Part shown: piece after piece, positions 34,448-47,690 of the stretch | Numbering within the stretch: the stretch's first letter is position 1 | Layout of the letters: every line of letters starts with the position of its first letter | From: Pleurodeles waltl | Lineage: Eukaryota; Chordata; Amphibia; Caudata; Salamandridae | Direction: 5' to 3' | Assembly (NCBI RefSeq): GCF_031143425.1 | Contig: NC_090450.1 | Location: 219,491,442 to 219,555,441, forward strand | DNA length: 64,000 nucleotides | Translations under genes and position numbers: made by a program | Notes under the pieces: model-generated | Told to the model about the DNA's origin: nothing | The model's input: only the letters and a program-made list of their open reading frames with translations | The model's database searches: none

Positions 34448-36879
34448 TGTAGGAGGCTGGCCCTCTTTAAAGTGTACAAAACTAGGCACACTGTGTAGGG
34501 GGTCAAGGCAAACACACGTTGGTTTCCAGAGGCAAAAACTAGATCACCTAATGCTCTAGTTTTTGAGGTAGCTTGGTTCAGCATTTACGCTACTCTTGGA
34601 GAAGTACAAAGCGTTTGTTGTACTCATGCATATCACACATTTGCAGGAATATTTCAAGGCCAATTTATAAAAATACTTCAGATTTTTCTATAATTTTTTA
34701 GACGAAGATTATCAAAATAGTTTAAGTACTTTTTGAGTTATGAATTTTTGAAGTTTCAATCAATTAAGTATTTTTGTGAATAATTATGCACTATAGGAAT
34801 CAATAGGCAGTCACTTTAAAAATGCATATAGAATTGCACAGTTATGTTACTAGGTTCTGCTTTTGCAGGTTGGTCAAGGTCGTCAGTGGGCACACTGTTC
34901 CAGCTGGAGAGGCTGGGATGGCTCCCGGTTCCAGCAGGAGCAGCGTTGGAAAGTCTCTTGGAGCAGGTACAGGCCACTCAGGGGGACCACCTAGAAAAAG
35001 GTAGTTCTTGCAAATTTAAAGGTAGTGCCTTGGGGTTGCCTTGGGGTGTCAAGATCGGGGTGCTGGGCAGATGGGTGCAGGGCGAGTTGTTGATCCAGGA
35101 GCTGTGTGCAGTGGAGTCCCTTGGAGATGGAGGTAGGTCTCTTTGAGGGCTACTTACAGGACATCGGGGGCACACTGGTTGGAGGTCTAGGGTATTCCTG
35201 AAGTCCCTTGACTGGGACTTCCACTTCTTCCTTTTTTTACTCTGTCGGAGGTCGTTTTCTTATTGTTCAACGTCAGCTGACCAGTACTCAGAGGATTAGT
35301 ACAGTACGGCCACCAGGGGGAGCAGTACCTCCAAACTTGGTACACTTATAGGGTTTGTCCTGGCAATTGGTGTGTTGTCAGGTCTGGCTGCAGTATCCGG
35401 TTTGGGAGAGTCAGTGAAGTGACCCACACTGGGTTGTGGTTCTTGCTTGGTTGCACAGTGGTGTCTCAACTCTGGAGGGAGATCTCAGGATATTGGGGAA
35501 GCCTGGAAGTCCTCAGGGTTTGTCAAGGTCAGTCCAGTGGTCAGCTCCTCCGCAGTGGCGATTGTCGGGTCCCAGGTGCAGCAGGCATGGTTTGGCGCCT
35601 TTTCTTGTGCAGTAGGTCCACAGTTCTTGGGCTCTGGTTCTTCATGGTGCTGTCTTCTTTTCTTCCTTTCGAATCTGATTATCTGGACTAGGGATGCCCA
35701 CTAAATACTGAATTTAGTGGGTGTTTTAGGGGAACCTAGTGTCCAATGAGATACTTACCTTTGGGTGTCTCCACCCACTTTAGTGACCACTTCCAAACAC
35801 CTGTTGGAAGGGTCACTTTCTAAACGTGATTGGCTATTTCCCTTCCATTTAATATGGAGTAAAACGAAATAGAGGGTCCACATCCCAGGCAACACCTATG
35901 GGGTGGTGCATTCCAGGTGAGGCTCTCCCCTCCTACCCTTTGTTAGGTTTCCCGCCTTTGCTCCTGCCAAAAGTGGGAGTTTGCAAAGGGTGAGGCCCTC
36001 TGCTGCTAGCAACAGGCCTTGGAGTCACATTTCAAGGGTGATAGCCATTTGAAGCTCACTGCAAGGGCAGTGCACATTCCTGAGGGAGGAGGTGTTAGCT
36101 CCTCCACCCAGAAAGGGCCAAAGAGACAGGGCTCTCCCCAAGGTTTGTGTATTGGCTGGCTGGAGGTGGCAGGCTGGCTGGAATCAGTCAGCAACCATGC
36201 CAGGTTAGTTGGCTTTTGCAGGGGGCACCTCTAAGGTGACCCCTAGGTACATTTTATAATAAATCCAATACTGGTGCCAGTTTGGATTTATCATTCTGCC
36301 TTGTGTGATACCAAACAACCCAGGGTTCAGGGTAGCCTTCATGTAGATGGGAAACTCCTGTTGATCAGTGTATATTAAAATGGCTGCTCTGTTCAATCAC
36401 TTTGTCCCAGATTTGGCAAGGACACAGTGGGGCATATTGCTCCATGCAGCTATGCCCTCACATACAACATAGTGCAACCTGCCATAGGGCTGTAAGGCCT
36501 GCTAGAAGGGTGTCTTACCCATAGTAAATACATTGTATGGTGGACAGGGTACACAGGTATTGTGCCCTGTTGAGTTTGTGTTCCAGGTTTACACCAGGAC
36601 ACCCGGACACCCAGCCTGATTGAGGGTGGCACAATCAGTGCTGCTGCCCTCAGGGACCTACCCTTAGTACCCCATGTTCTGGGTACCTAAGTAGCTTTTA
36701 CTAGGGACTTATAGTGATAGTTAGTGGTGTACCCCATTAACTTAACAATGTTTTAGGGAAAGAACACTGGCACTGGGAACCTGGTTAGCAGGATCCCAGT
36801 GCACTTCAGTCCAAGTTGCAGTCAGAAACCAGGCAAAAAGTGGGGGGGGGGTACTGCAACAGGGTGCCAGCTTCCCACA
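34448..36879 (+). mobile_element. LTR-like element, probable solo LTR (2.4 kb)
   Basis: Starts TGTAGGAGGCTGGCC and ends CAGCTTCCCACA, so both the TG...CA ends and short inverted termini (TGTAGGAGG versus TGTGGGAAG) are present. No coding capacity is seen. The start is shared with the elements at 43106 and 50159, but the interior differs, suggesting a related subfamily. The flanking bases (AGAAG and AAAAA) do not form a convincing target duplication. Confidence 0.6.
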
Positions 36880-37168
36880 AAAAAATACTGAAATACCTAA
36901 CAAGAATACATTTATAAATCATATTTAACATACAAATGCATACAATATAAAAAAAAGAAAGTTCAAACTAATTTAAAAAAAATTACAATTATTTACAATT
37001 ATATTCACTTCTTTCCCTGCAACTCAAAAAAACACAAACACCCAAAAACATAAAAAATATATATGTATATGAAACTGTTGTGTAAAATTAGGCACAATTA
37101 AAAAACAATAAACAATTGAATTTTACAGATATTATAATGAAAAAACGTGTATATAAACTCATAAAACA

Positions 37169-37245
<77 letters not shown>

Positions 37246-37285
37246 CAATTATGAATATAAAAATTAATTAAGATTTAAAAATGAT
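36880..37285. repeat. AT-rich region with a (TA)n microsatellite
   Basis: A- and T-rich sequence; an uninterrupted AT dinucleotide run spans about 37177-37240. No gene. Confidence 0.85.
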
Positions 37286-37289
37286 TTGA

Positions 37290-37670
37290 AAAATATGTTT
37301 TCACTAACTTCCCACCCCGTTCCTTTACAGCAGACAGTGCCCATTTCTAGGGTGCTGGGCAGGAGAGCACCTGTACTTCCCATGTCATGCATCCGCCAAC
37401 CTTTTCACGGCAGTGCCACCACCATGAAAAGGGTGGCAGAGAACAAGGTTGAAATCAGCATGGCAGGGCTGAGGCCATCATGGCTAATTACAACCAGCAC
37501 CCGCCGTCATCCCATCAAGATCTAAGATCCTGGTGGGGATGGCAGTAGGTTGGCAGGTATGCCTGCCAAACTTGTAATGTGGTGGACAGACCTCTGTAAC
37601 AACAGCAGTCTTATCGCCACAGCAGCATTGGAGGTCCTCGGACTGCCAAAGTCGTAATAAGGCTAAAGTA
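37290..37670. mobile_element. decayed Harbinger-type MITE, right part
   Basis: The right terminal sequence (GGACTGCCAAAGTCGTAATAAGG, near 37642-37664, read in two parts) and the interior wording (CCGCCAACC, AAAAGGGTGGCAGAGAACAAGG) parallel the MITE at 25375-25811. The left terminus is not recognisable. Confidence 0.5.
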
Positions 37671-37674
37671 TGGT

Positions 37675-38550
37675 CTCTTGGAACCTTTCGTGAAGATCAT
37701 AGCAAAGATGGGAAGATATGTTAGTACAGTGATCTTGAAGTCTTGGAGGAAATTAACATCATGCAATCATCCTCCATGGAAGAGCTAACACCCTTCAAGC
37801 TCTGATGTTGAATACTCATCACATACAGATTGTCAAAGGATGCAGGGGAGTGAGACAGATAAAGAGGATAACAGTAACACAAAGAACGCTTACACCTCAT
37901 GTTGACACACTGAAAATAACAGCAGCAAATCCAAATGACCAGCAATCATGCTACAAATGGCCCTCACTGATTTGACTAGATACCTGCTGCTTTGGATTGC
38001 TGAGACTGGCTTGCAGGCAGCTTAGGTGTAGTGCTTTGGCCTCTGTGTCAACAATTACACCCATGATACCTGCGGCAAGACATTTGACAGACAATGGTTT
38101 TTGGAGAATGATGGATACACTGCATCCAGAATGTAATGCGCTTCAATGTTTCCTGATATCTAATTCATACTTGTAGTACAATATCCTTTTTGTAATTTAA
38201 AACAGTCTCAATGTGCTTTACCTATAGCTAGCAGGTCAAGCATACCTGTTCAGCCATCTTCTCTTTGATAGATTTCTGTCTACTTTATTCGGTTTTCTTG
38301 TTCTGTCACTGCTTGGCTGTATCCTACATGTAAGGGTCCCTAAACCATTTTTCACTCACTCTCTGGTCTCCCCTGCCTTAGTCTTTTGAGGGGCAATGAA
38401 TTCTTGCCTCTTTGAGTCCTTCTAAAGATCCTCCCTGCAGTTGTCCCATCACCTTATAGGTTCATTGACAATGTACCAGATCCTTGCAACTCCTGAATTA
38501 TTTTCCCAAACCAAGGCCGAGCTGGGCTGACTTACCCTTGCTGCAGAGAT
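37675..38550. other. no recognisable gene
   Basis: Unique-looking non-coding sequence; no motif, terminus or repeat recognised. Confidence 0.5.
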
Positions 38551-38551
38551 A

Positions 38552-38800
38552 TAGGGCCTTATGTACAAAAACTATTTTGTGGTCACAAATGGCACAATTC
38601 GCAGAATCAGGCCATTTGCGATGGCAAAAAAGGAGTTTAAAATCTACAAAAGCCAAATTGCAATTTAGTAACCTGTTCCAAATAGCAATTTGCATTTGTG
38701 ATTCGGTATTTGGAAGAGGCGTGTTTAGGGCATTTCTTCCAAATACTGAATCTCAGTGTTTTGTGACTGAATTACGGTTGCAAAACATTTATTTTTTACC
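38552..38800. mobile_element. partial terminus of a Harbinger C-like non-autonomous element
   Basis: Begins GGGCCTTATGTACAAAA and continues with TTTGCGAT, ATTTGCATTTGTGATTCGG and similar TCGCAAA-type motifs, like the arms of Harbinger C. The opposite end was not found. Confidence 0.45.
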
Positions 38801-39950
38801 GACACCTCATGGATGGTGGTAACCATTCCAAAATGGGAAAGGGCTCCTTTTTCCATTTTTCTTGCATTGTGTTTGGGTTACAGTGTTGCATTATCACTAG
38901 TAAAAGCAGCACTAGTTTTAGAAGTCATGAGTTCCCTTGTGGTCTAGAACTGCTAATCCCTAAAAAAATCACATCAGTTACAGAATACGACGCCTACCAT
39001 TGCTTTGTGGGTGATGATAAACTTTAATGAGGCAGTATGCTAACCATATGATCACTCCAAGAATGTAACAGATTGATAATTATGTTGATTTTACTAACTC
39101 TTTTCTTTTCTTCTAGCTTCCTTTTGTTCATGTTATTGTTTGTAGCTTTGCCACCTAGGCTGCCTTAACCTATGCTTCAGAAGGAACTATGCACCATATT
39201 ACTATAGTGTAAAACTCATGCTCCCAACTTATGCCATTCTTACTACCCATGCATGTCCACATTGAAATAAGTTGGACCACCACTGTTATTTGTGTATGTC
39301 ATAAATATCTGTTGTATTATTTAAGGTAGAATGACAATGGATTCCACAAACAGCAAGTTATGGGCCAACCTGTGTATCAGGTGATCTGCCACCAACCTAC
39401 ATGCAGCTTTGCACATGTGCATAAATGTTCATAACAGAGTGACTTTGATCATTGGTCCTGAAAAGTACCTCAGAACCTAATAATTGGTCCAAGACAGGGA
39501 AGGAATATGTCAATCTTATTGCTTTAGGGGAGATCCTTTGTTGACTTCACTTCACTGTTTTTATTTTATCCCTTGAAGGTACCAGATTAAAATTTACAAT
39601 ATAGCCTACCAAGGCATTGCTTTAACTCACTTCACCTACACTAAGTTAGCGTTCTGTACCTCTTACGCACACCAACCTCTCCTCTAGGTTAACGAATCCC
39701 ATACAAATCACATCAAGAGCTTCTTTCTCCAGTAGAGAGTTGTAGCCAACACCAGTTACCATTGGTCCAGGTGTGAAGAGGACCCATGTCATGAAGCATA
39801 CCACCTTTGAGTGGGTGAATGTCCTCGTCCTAAATAATAATTATTCTTTCTGCAAACACAAATACACTTTTTTCTTCTCTTCTTAAGCACACATATTTTT
39901 TTGTGATTTGCATGAGTTATGGAATGGTATGTAGTTGGTTTGGTTAGGAG
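38801..39950. other. no recognisable gene
   Basis: Non-coding, no repeat or protein motif recognised. Confidence 0.45.
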
Positions 39951-39954
39951 CACC

Positions 39955-40358
39955 TGTTAGACCCCCGTTGTGTCAAAAAATGTTCACTATGCAGGTCGAA
40001 ATGGCAGTTTAAACCTGCATACACACAGGCTGAAATGACAAGCCTGAGACATGTTTAAAATGCTACTTACGTTTGTGGCACAATCAGTGCTGCAGGCCCA
40101 CTAGTAGCATTTAATTGACATTCCCTATGCACAGGTAGTGACAGTTTACTAGGGACTAACAAGTAAATTAAATATATCAACTGGGCATATGCCAATGTTA
40201 TCATGCTTTAGGTAAAGAGCACAAGCACTTTAGCACTGGTCAGCAGTGGTAAAGCATGCACACTCCTTAGGCCAGCAAAAATGAAGTTGGCAAAAACAGG
40301 AGGTCTGAAGGAAAACATCTTGGGGAAACCACGCAGAGTATGCCAGGTCTAACTAACA
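39955..40358 (+). repeat. possible short solo LTR
   Basis: Starts TGTTAGACC and ends with GGTCTAACTAACA, giving inverted termini TGTTAGACC/GGTCTAAC. No matching 5-bp flanks were seen, so the call is tentative. Confidence 0.35.
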
Positions 40359-41768
40359 TCAGACAATATACATTCCCTGGTCATGAACAATTCTTAAATT
40401 CCTATTCACTATTGAAAGGCCTTCCTCTCCCATAGGATAACATTGGTGTTACCTTATTATGTTTTTAAGTGCAATTTCCAAATGGAATCAGGTAACCAGT
40501 TCATGTTTAATGTTGCTGGAATTGGAATGAACTTATGGTGAAGTCAGATTATAAGTTAAAATGCAATTTTTTAGAAAGTTGCCATTTTCTGGTCGTAGCC
40601 ATTTTGTGCCTGCCTCTGAGTCACATGAATGGGTGTAGTTGAGAGCTGGGGTTTGTGTATTCCCCCTAGGTAGCCACATACAAGGGGGAATGTTTGACTG
40701 GATGTGCCATTACTGGCAGGATAGGAGGGAGGAGCTGCTTCCAGACCCACTTGCCCTTAAGCAGGTTGTGTCCTGTCTCAACCCAAAGGACTGCATACCC
40801 TCTTAAGTTAGTTTGGAGCCAGGGCCAGGAAGGCTGGGTACCTTTCTGCTTCAAGGGGATGCCTCTAAAAGCTTCCCCCCACTTCAAAGGCACAAGTAGG
40901 TATTAAAACTGGACCTCAGTCACTAAGTCTTTGTACACTTCTAGACCTGGGAATTCTCTTCCAGGAAGAAGGCCTACTGTGCTGCTGAAAGGACTGCTAC
41001 TCTGCTGGACTGCTGCTCAGTGGTGCTGACCTGCTGCCTGCTGCCCTCTTGCCTGGGTGAGAAGGACTCGACCTGCACCTCTTGAACCCATAACCCAAAG
41101 TGACGCCAAGGGCAGTTAACTAGCCACCAGATCAGAATCCTCAGGAACATTACAGGCTTTCAAAAACCTGCATCTGCACCTGGACACTGACATCTTTGAG
41201 TCTACCCTGCCAAGTGGTGCCACTCTAGTCCTAGACCCTTGGATGTGGGCTTAAGGTGCTCTGCCTGCCTCTGTGTATCCAGTAGAGCTGAAACATCTCC
41301 TATACTGTGCAGCGCAATCCTGGCCAGAACCAACACATCTCCGCTGCTGTATGGATTAGACCTGTTGCAAAGACCCGCTTTGCTGCCGCAGCCTGCAGCA
41401 CCTTCAGTACCACGCATTTGCAATCCCTCGTCTGTGGCAACCTCGACAATGCCGCCAGGCTCAGCATCGCTCCCTTGCAGCTCTTCAGACCCAAGTATCG
41501 CCCCAACTGCACTCCACATCCTTGATGCCAGACTCCGCATCGCAGGCTCTGTCGACTGGATCCTCAATGACAAAGCAATCCCTCGCATTGCAGCCTTGAT
41601 ACATCTCAGAATCAACGCAACTCTTTGGCGGCATGACTCATCTTCAACAGGGATCCTTGCAACTCTCCCCAAACCAGTACCTAAGGTCCTCTGTTCATTG
41701 GGCCAAACTGGACCCCTGTAGCCATCCTGCGCTTCATCGCAGTTGGCCTGAACTTGTGACTTCGTCCC

Positions 41769-44700
41769 TGTTGGAAAATGGGCTATTGGTAAGGGCAGGT
41801 AGATGCCTACACTTAGCAAAAGGCCACTAACCTCCACTTAGGTCCAGTTAGGTCTCAGTAAATTAAACCTAGCTCAACCCTTGGTAGCTTGGCAACGAAC
41901 GACAAGGCTAAACTTAGAAGACAGAGTGTAAAGCATTCAAATATCACAAAACAGTAATTAAATAAAACACAGGAAACAGTTTAAAAATCCGAAATCAATT
42001 TATAAAAATAGATTATATTTTTATCTTTAAAATGACACCAACACAAATATAATCGGATAAGGGGAACCGGAGATATGGATGTTTAAAGAATTAATGCTTT
42101 CTAGCACATAGAAGCAACTAGCGCTCAAAAGGTTAAAAATGGTCACACTGGAAAGGAACAAAGTCCAGAGTTCAGGCCACCCACGAGGTAACACTGTCAC
42201 ACTTACTTTCAGAAGTGTTTGATTCACGAAAGTGGTCCACAGCACCAGCCAAGGGTTCAGAGGCTCTGGTGTGCCTCTTGGGGTCTGGGACTACAACTCC
42301 CACAATGCACCTCTTCAACTTCTCCAAACGTCTCCAAAATTCTGGATCTTTTTCCAGAGGTCCTTTTTGTGTCCTTGAAGTGTCCACAACTTGATCCAAG
42401 GTTCCAGAAGCTCTGAGTTGCTCCTTGGAAGTTGGGACTACAATTCCCAGAATGCACCTGGTCAGAATACTCAAAGGGTCACTGGACGCTGGTCAGCTGG
42501 GCTCTGCTTGCAGGACTTGATGCAGGGGACTCTGGGCAGCTCCTTTTTACCTGTAGCAAACCGGGAGTCCCTTCTTGAAGCAGTACAAGACAGGTAAAGT
42601 CCTTTTAGTTGTGAAGCCCAAGTGTGCAGTGTCCAGGTGCAGGTCAGGGGTCCAGCAGGGCAGTCCTTCTTCTTCTGTAGTTCTTCCTTGTTAGAATCTG
42701 ATAGGGATCTGAGGTGTGGGTGCAGGTCTGCCAGTTTTATCCTTGCTCCTGTGTGAAAAACAGGGGGGTCCTGGTTCTCCAATTAGGGGCAGGGTCCTTC
42801 CCCCTGTGATGACCACTTCCTGGGAAGTATGGCAAAAATCAATCCAAGGAGGCAACATTCCTCAAAAATCCATCATGGCTGAAAGTGATTTTTGGAGGTT
42901 CCATCTGGCTTAGCCCAACCACTGGGGTGGCTAAAAGCCATAAACACACCCCTCTCCTAATCTAATCAAGGGGGCACCTAGTTGTCTGGGGTTGCAGGAT
43001 GTGGGGGTGTTGCTGGGTTGCTCCAAATGTCCTTCTCTGCCTTTGAAGGCCAGTTTGGCAGCCCCCCCCTTCCTGCCTCACCATCTGTTGAGGGGAGATC
43101 TCCTCTGTAGGAGGCTGGCCTGGTTTGTAGTGAGTACCAAGGGGTACTTACACTCTGCACCAGGTCCAGGTATCCCTTATTAGTGTAGAAGAGGTGTCTA
43201 GCAGCTTTGGCTGACAGAAAAGGGTAGCTTAGCAGAGCAGCTTAGTCTGAACTAGGAGACATGCAAAGCTCCCACTATACCACTAGTGTCATATGCACAA
43301 TATCATAAGAAAACACAATACACAGATATATTAAAAATAAAGGTACTTTATTTTTATGACAATATGCCAAAAGTATCTCATTGAGTACCCTCAGTACGAG
43401 GATATCAAATATACACAAGATATATGTACACAATGCCAAAATTATGCACTAATAGCAATAGAAAGCAATGCAAGCAATGTGCAGTCACAATAGATTGCAA
43501 TGAGAGCACATAGGTATAGGGGCAACACAAACCATATACTCTAGAAGTGGAATGCGAACCACGAATGGACCCCAAACCTATGTGAGCTTGTAGAGGATCG
43601 CTGGGACTGTAAGAAAACAGTGAGGGTTAGAAAAATAGCCCACCCCAAGACCCTGAAAGGTAGGTGTAAAGTGCACCTAAGTTCCCCAGAGAGCACAGAA
43701 GTCGTGATAGGGGAATTCTGCAAGGAAGACCAACACCAGCAATGCAACAACAATGGATTTCCAGACGAGAGTACATGTGGAACAAGGGGACCAAGTCCAA
43801 GAGTCACACTCAAGTCGGGAGTGGGCAGATGCCCAAGAAATGCCAGCTGAGGTTGCAAAGAAGCTGCCACTGGATAGTAGAAGCTGTGGATTCTGTAAGA
43901 ACGAAGAGAACTGGGAACTTCCCCTTTGGAGGATGGATGTCCCACATCGTGAAGAAGCTTGCAGATGTGTTCCCCTGCAGAAAGGCCGCAAACAAGCCTT
44001 TCTAGCTGCAAGGGTCACGGTTAGGGTTTTTGGATGCTGCTGTGGCCCAGGAGGGACCAGGATGTCGCTAATTGTGTGAGGAGACAGAGGGGGCGTCCTG
44101 CAAGACAGAGAGCCCACTCAGAAGCAAGCAGCACCCGCAGAAGTGCCAGAACAGGCACTACGAAGAAGAGTGAACCGGAGCTCACCCGAAGTCACAAAAG
44201 AAGGTCCCACAACGCCGGAGGACAACTCAGGAGGTCATGCACTGCAGGTTAGAGTGTCAGGGACCCAGGCTTGGCTGTGCACAAAGGAAATCCTGGAAGA
44301 GTGCACAGGAGCCGGAGCAGCAGCAAATCACGCAGTACCCAGCAATGCAGTCTAGAGTGGGGAGGCAAGGACTTACCTCCACCAAACTTGGACTGAAGAG
44401 TCACTGGACTGTGGGAGTCACTTGGACAGAGTTGCTGAGTTCCAGGGACGACGCTTCTTGTGCTGAGAGGGGACCCAGAGGACCAGTGATGCAGTCTTTT
44501 GGTGCCTGCGGTTGCAGGGGGAAGATTCCGTCGACCCACGGGAGATTTCTTCGGAGCTTCTAGTGTAGAGAGGAGGCAGACTACCCCCACAGCATGCACC
44601 ACCAGGAGAACAGTTGAGAAGACTGCAGGATCAGCGATACAAGGTTGCAGTAGTCGTCTTTGCTACTTTGTTGCAGTTTTGCAGGCATCCAGAGCAGTCA

Positions 44701-46894
44701 GCGGTCAATTCCTTGGCAGAAGGTGAAGAGAGAGATGCAGAGGAACTCTGATGAGCTCTTGTATTCGTTATCTAAAGAATTCCCCAAAGCAGAGACCCTA
44801 AATAGCCAGAAAAGGAGGTTTGGCTACTTAGGAAGGAGGACAGGCTAGCAACACAGGTAAGAGCCTATCAGAAGGAGTCTCTGATGTCACCTGCTGGCAC
44901 TGGCCACTCAGAGCAGTCCAGTGTGCCAGCAGCACCTCTGTTTCCAAGATGGCAGAGGTCTGGAGCACACTGGAGGAGCTCTGGGCACCTCCCATGGGAG
45001 GTGCTCGTCAGGGGAGTGGTCACTCCCCTTTCCTTTGTCCAGTTTCGTGCCAGAGCAGGGCTTGGGGATCCCTGAACCGGTGTAGACTGGCTTATGCAGA
45101 GATGGGCACCATCTGTGCCCATCAAAGCATTTCCAGAGGCTGGGGGAGGCTACTCCTCCCCAGCCCTGACACCTTTTTCTAAAGGGAGAGGGTGTAACAC
45201 CTTCTTTCTGAGGAAGTCCTTTGTTCTGCCTTCCTGGGCCAAGCCTGGCTGCATCCCAGGAGGGCAGAAACCTGTCTGAGGGGTTGGTAGCAGCGGCAGC
45301 TGCAGTGAAACCCCTGGAAAGGTAGTTTGGCAGTACCGGATCTCTGCTAGAGACTCAGGGATCATGGAATTGTCGTCCCAATGCCAGATTGCCATTGGGG
45401 TGACAATTCCATGATCTTAGACATGTTACATGGCCATGTTCGGAGTTACCATTGTGAAGCTATACATATGTAGTGACCTATGTATAGTGCACGCGTGTAA
45501 TGGTGTCCCCGCACTCACAAAGTCCGGGGAATTTGCCCTGAACAATGTGGGGGCACCTTGGCTAGTGCCAGGGTGCCCACACACTAAGTAACCTAGCACC
45601 CAACCTTTACCAGGTAAAGGTTAGACACATAGGTGACTTATAAGTTACTTAACGTGGACGTTATTTCACTCAGGCTGCAATGGAAGGCCTGTGTAAGAAT
45701 TGTCAGAGCTCCCTATGGGTGGCAAAATAAATGCTGCAGCCCATAGGGATCTCCTGGAACCCCAATACCCTGGGTACCTCAGTACCATATACTATGGAAT
45801 TATAAGGGTGTTCCAGTATGCCAATGTAAATTGGTGAAATTGGTCACTAGCCTGTTAGTGACAATTTGGAAAGAAATGAGAGAGCATAACCACTGAGGTT
45901 CTGGTTAGCAGAGCCTCAGTGAGACAGTTAGTCATCAGACAGGAAACACATACAGGGCACACTTATGAGCACTGGGGCCCTGGCTGGCAGGGTCCCAGTG
46001 ACACATACAACTAAAACAACATATATACAGGGAAATATGGGGGTAACATGCCAGGCAAGATGGTACTTTCCTACACCCTCCCACAGGCACATCTCTTTGT
46101 GTGAAGCCAGGCCACTTCACACCTCATAAAGGCAGCCTGGCCAGGCTGCCAGAGGCTGGCCAATCACAGCACAGCAGCAAAAACAATACAGGGCTGAAGT
46201 TGGCAACTTTTCAGGTAAAGTTTAAAACTCTTTACCTGAACAAGATATATTAAATCCAACATCTGGAAGTTGTGGGATTTATTATAACAATTAATTTGAT
46301 ACCAAACTCTTTGTATCTGTCACATAAGGGGACTTTTAAAATTAAAATAATGTCTCCCAATTCTAGCCTATGGAGGCCATTCACTACAATGAGGGAAAAC
46401 GAATTTGGCTGTTTTACCTCAACAGGGCTTATAAAACTATTTTTATAAGGCCCCTGCTTATAGTTACATGGCACCCATCCCTAGGGGCACATAGGGCACA
46501 CCTTAGGGGTATGTAAAAATAAGGTAGTTTAAGACTTTAGAACTACCTTTAATTCCAAAGTCGAATTTGATTTTTAACTTTAATTTAAAAGAAGCCAGCA
46601 AGGCAGGCCTGCTTTTAAAATGACACTGGGCACCTCAGCAGTGCACCTATGGGTGTACTATCTATGCTGGGGTCCCTAAACCTGCATGCCCTACCATATA
46701 CTAGGGACTTATAGGTAGGTTGACTTAGCCAATTATAATTAGCCACATTTCCATACTGATTTTACACAGAGCACAGGCCCTGGGACTGGTTAGCAGTACC
46801 CAGGGCACCATCAGAGTCAGGAAAACACCAGCATAAAGTGGAAAATGGGGGCAAAAAGTTAGGGGGCCTCTGTAATCAGCTCTGTTATCTCCCA
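41769..46894 (+). mobile_element. solo-LTR-like element with 5-bp target duplication, split by a second
   Basis: Starts TGTTGGAAAATGGGC and ends TGTTATCTCCCA. GTCCC flanks both sides (41764-41768 and 46895-46899). Net of the inner insertion it is about 2.15 kb and non-coding. The inner element 43106-46075 interrupts it at TCCTC/CCCTC. A pair of ends with an exact 5-bp duplication and no internal gene is what a solo LTR leaves. Confidence 0.7.
43106..46075 (+). mobile_element. solo-LTR-like element, copy 1 (2.97 kb)
   Basis: Starts TGTAGGAGGCTGGCCTGG and ends GGTACTTTCCTACA; termini TGTAGGA/TCCTACA are inverted. The flanks are TCCTC (43101-43105) and CCCTC (46076-46080), a 5-bp duplication with one mismatch. 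Long stretches match the element at 50159-55007 in the same order. No protein domain found. An unusually long LTR or a non-autonomous element with short inverted ends are both possible. Confidence 0.72.
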
Positions 46895-47236
46895 GTCCCA
46901 CTCTGGTGTGACCAGATATCAACAGTTGGCAATTTGTGCTTTTTGGATCTATTTTCTTGAAACTCTTTAAAATGGAATGTTTCTGGTTCTATTGATTGGA
47001 TTTTTGGTGTGTGGGTCTTGTTTTATTTATTAACAAAAGTTATAGTATGAGATCCTTTTTGTGTTGCACAAATACTTTTCACATAGAATATATACGTTGA
47101 ACTTGGCTGCATTGCGCCAAGCTACCAGAAGCATGAGCACAGGTTAATTTAAGGCTCACTCTGACAAGGTTTAAGGTTATAGCTAGACCAGGGCTCACAC
47201 CCCAGTCAACCAACAGCCCAGTTTCTTACAGACCAT

Positions 47237-47638
47237 TAAAACACACTGTCCAAACAAGAGTTAAGGCTAAAGAGATATGTTTATTCACAAAAATGCATAA
47301 TTAATACATTTAAAATTAAGGAGAAAAGTTGTGAAGCATCAGAAGATAAAGTCCACAGTGTTTTCAACAAAGTCTCCAGAACTGGAATGAAACAAATAAC
47401 ATTGTGGACACAGGCTGAGGAGGTTTTGAAAAAACTGCACTTTTGACTAGATTGTTGTGATGACGCACATTATTGAAAATGTGTTGTTGGAGAAACACGT
47501 GCTTCTATCAAGCTTTTCAAGAAAACACCAAGGTCATTTAACTCTATCAATAAAAGCTAGTGTATTGGGCAAACTTTAAAAGAAGGAAATTGAATTTGCT
47601 TTTGAGAATGTACTTCCATGGGGTGCACTCAGAAGATG

Positions 47639-47690
<52 letters not shown>

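Larger units (their letters stand above)
40376..47236 (+). repeat. outer LTR-like repeat carrying nested insertions
   Basis: The segments 40376-41768 and 46895-47236 read as the two halves of one non-coding repeat split by the element at 41769-46894. The left half contains a TTAAAA-type box near 40903 and a CTGCTG-rich leader; the right half ends TTTCTTACA near 47230. The outer boundaries are approximate. Confidence 0.45.

Noticed and set aside
41202..41837. Frames of 160 and 211 codons on opposite strands
   Set aside because: They lie in an LTR-like leader and cross the boundary of the element at 41769; no domain is visible.
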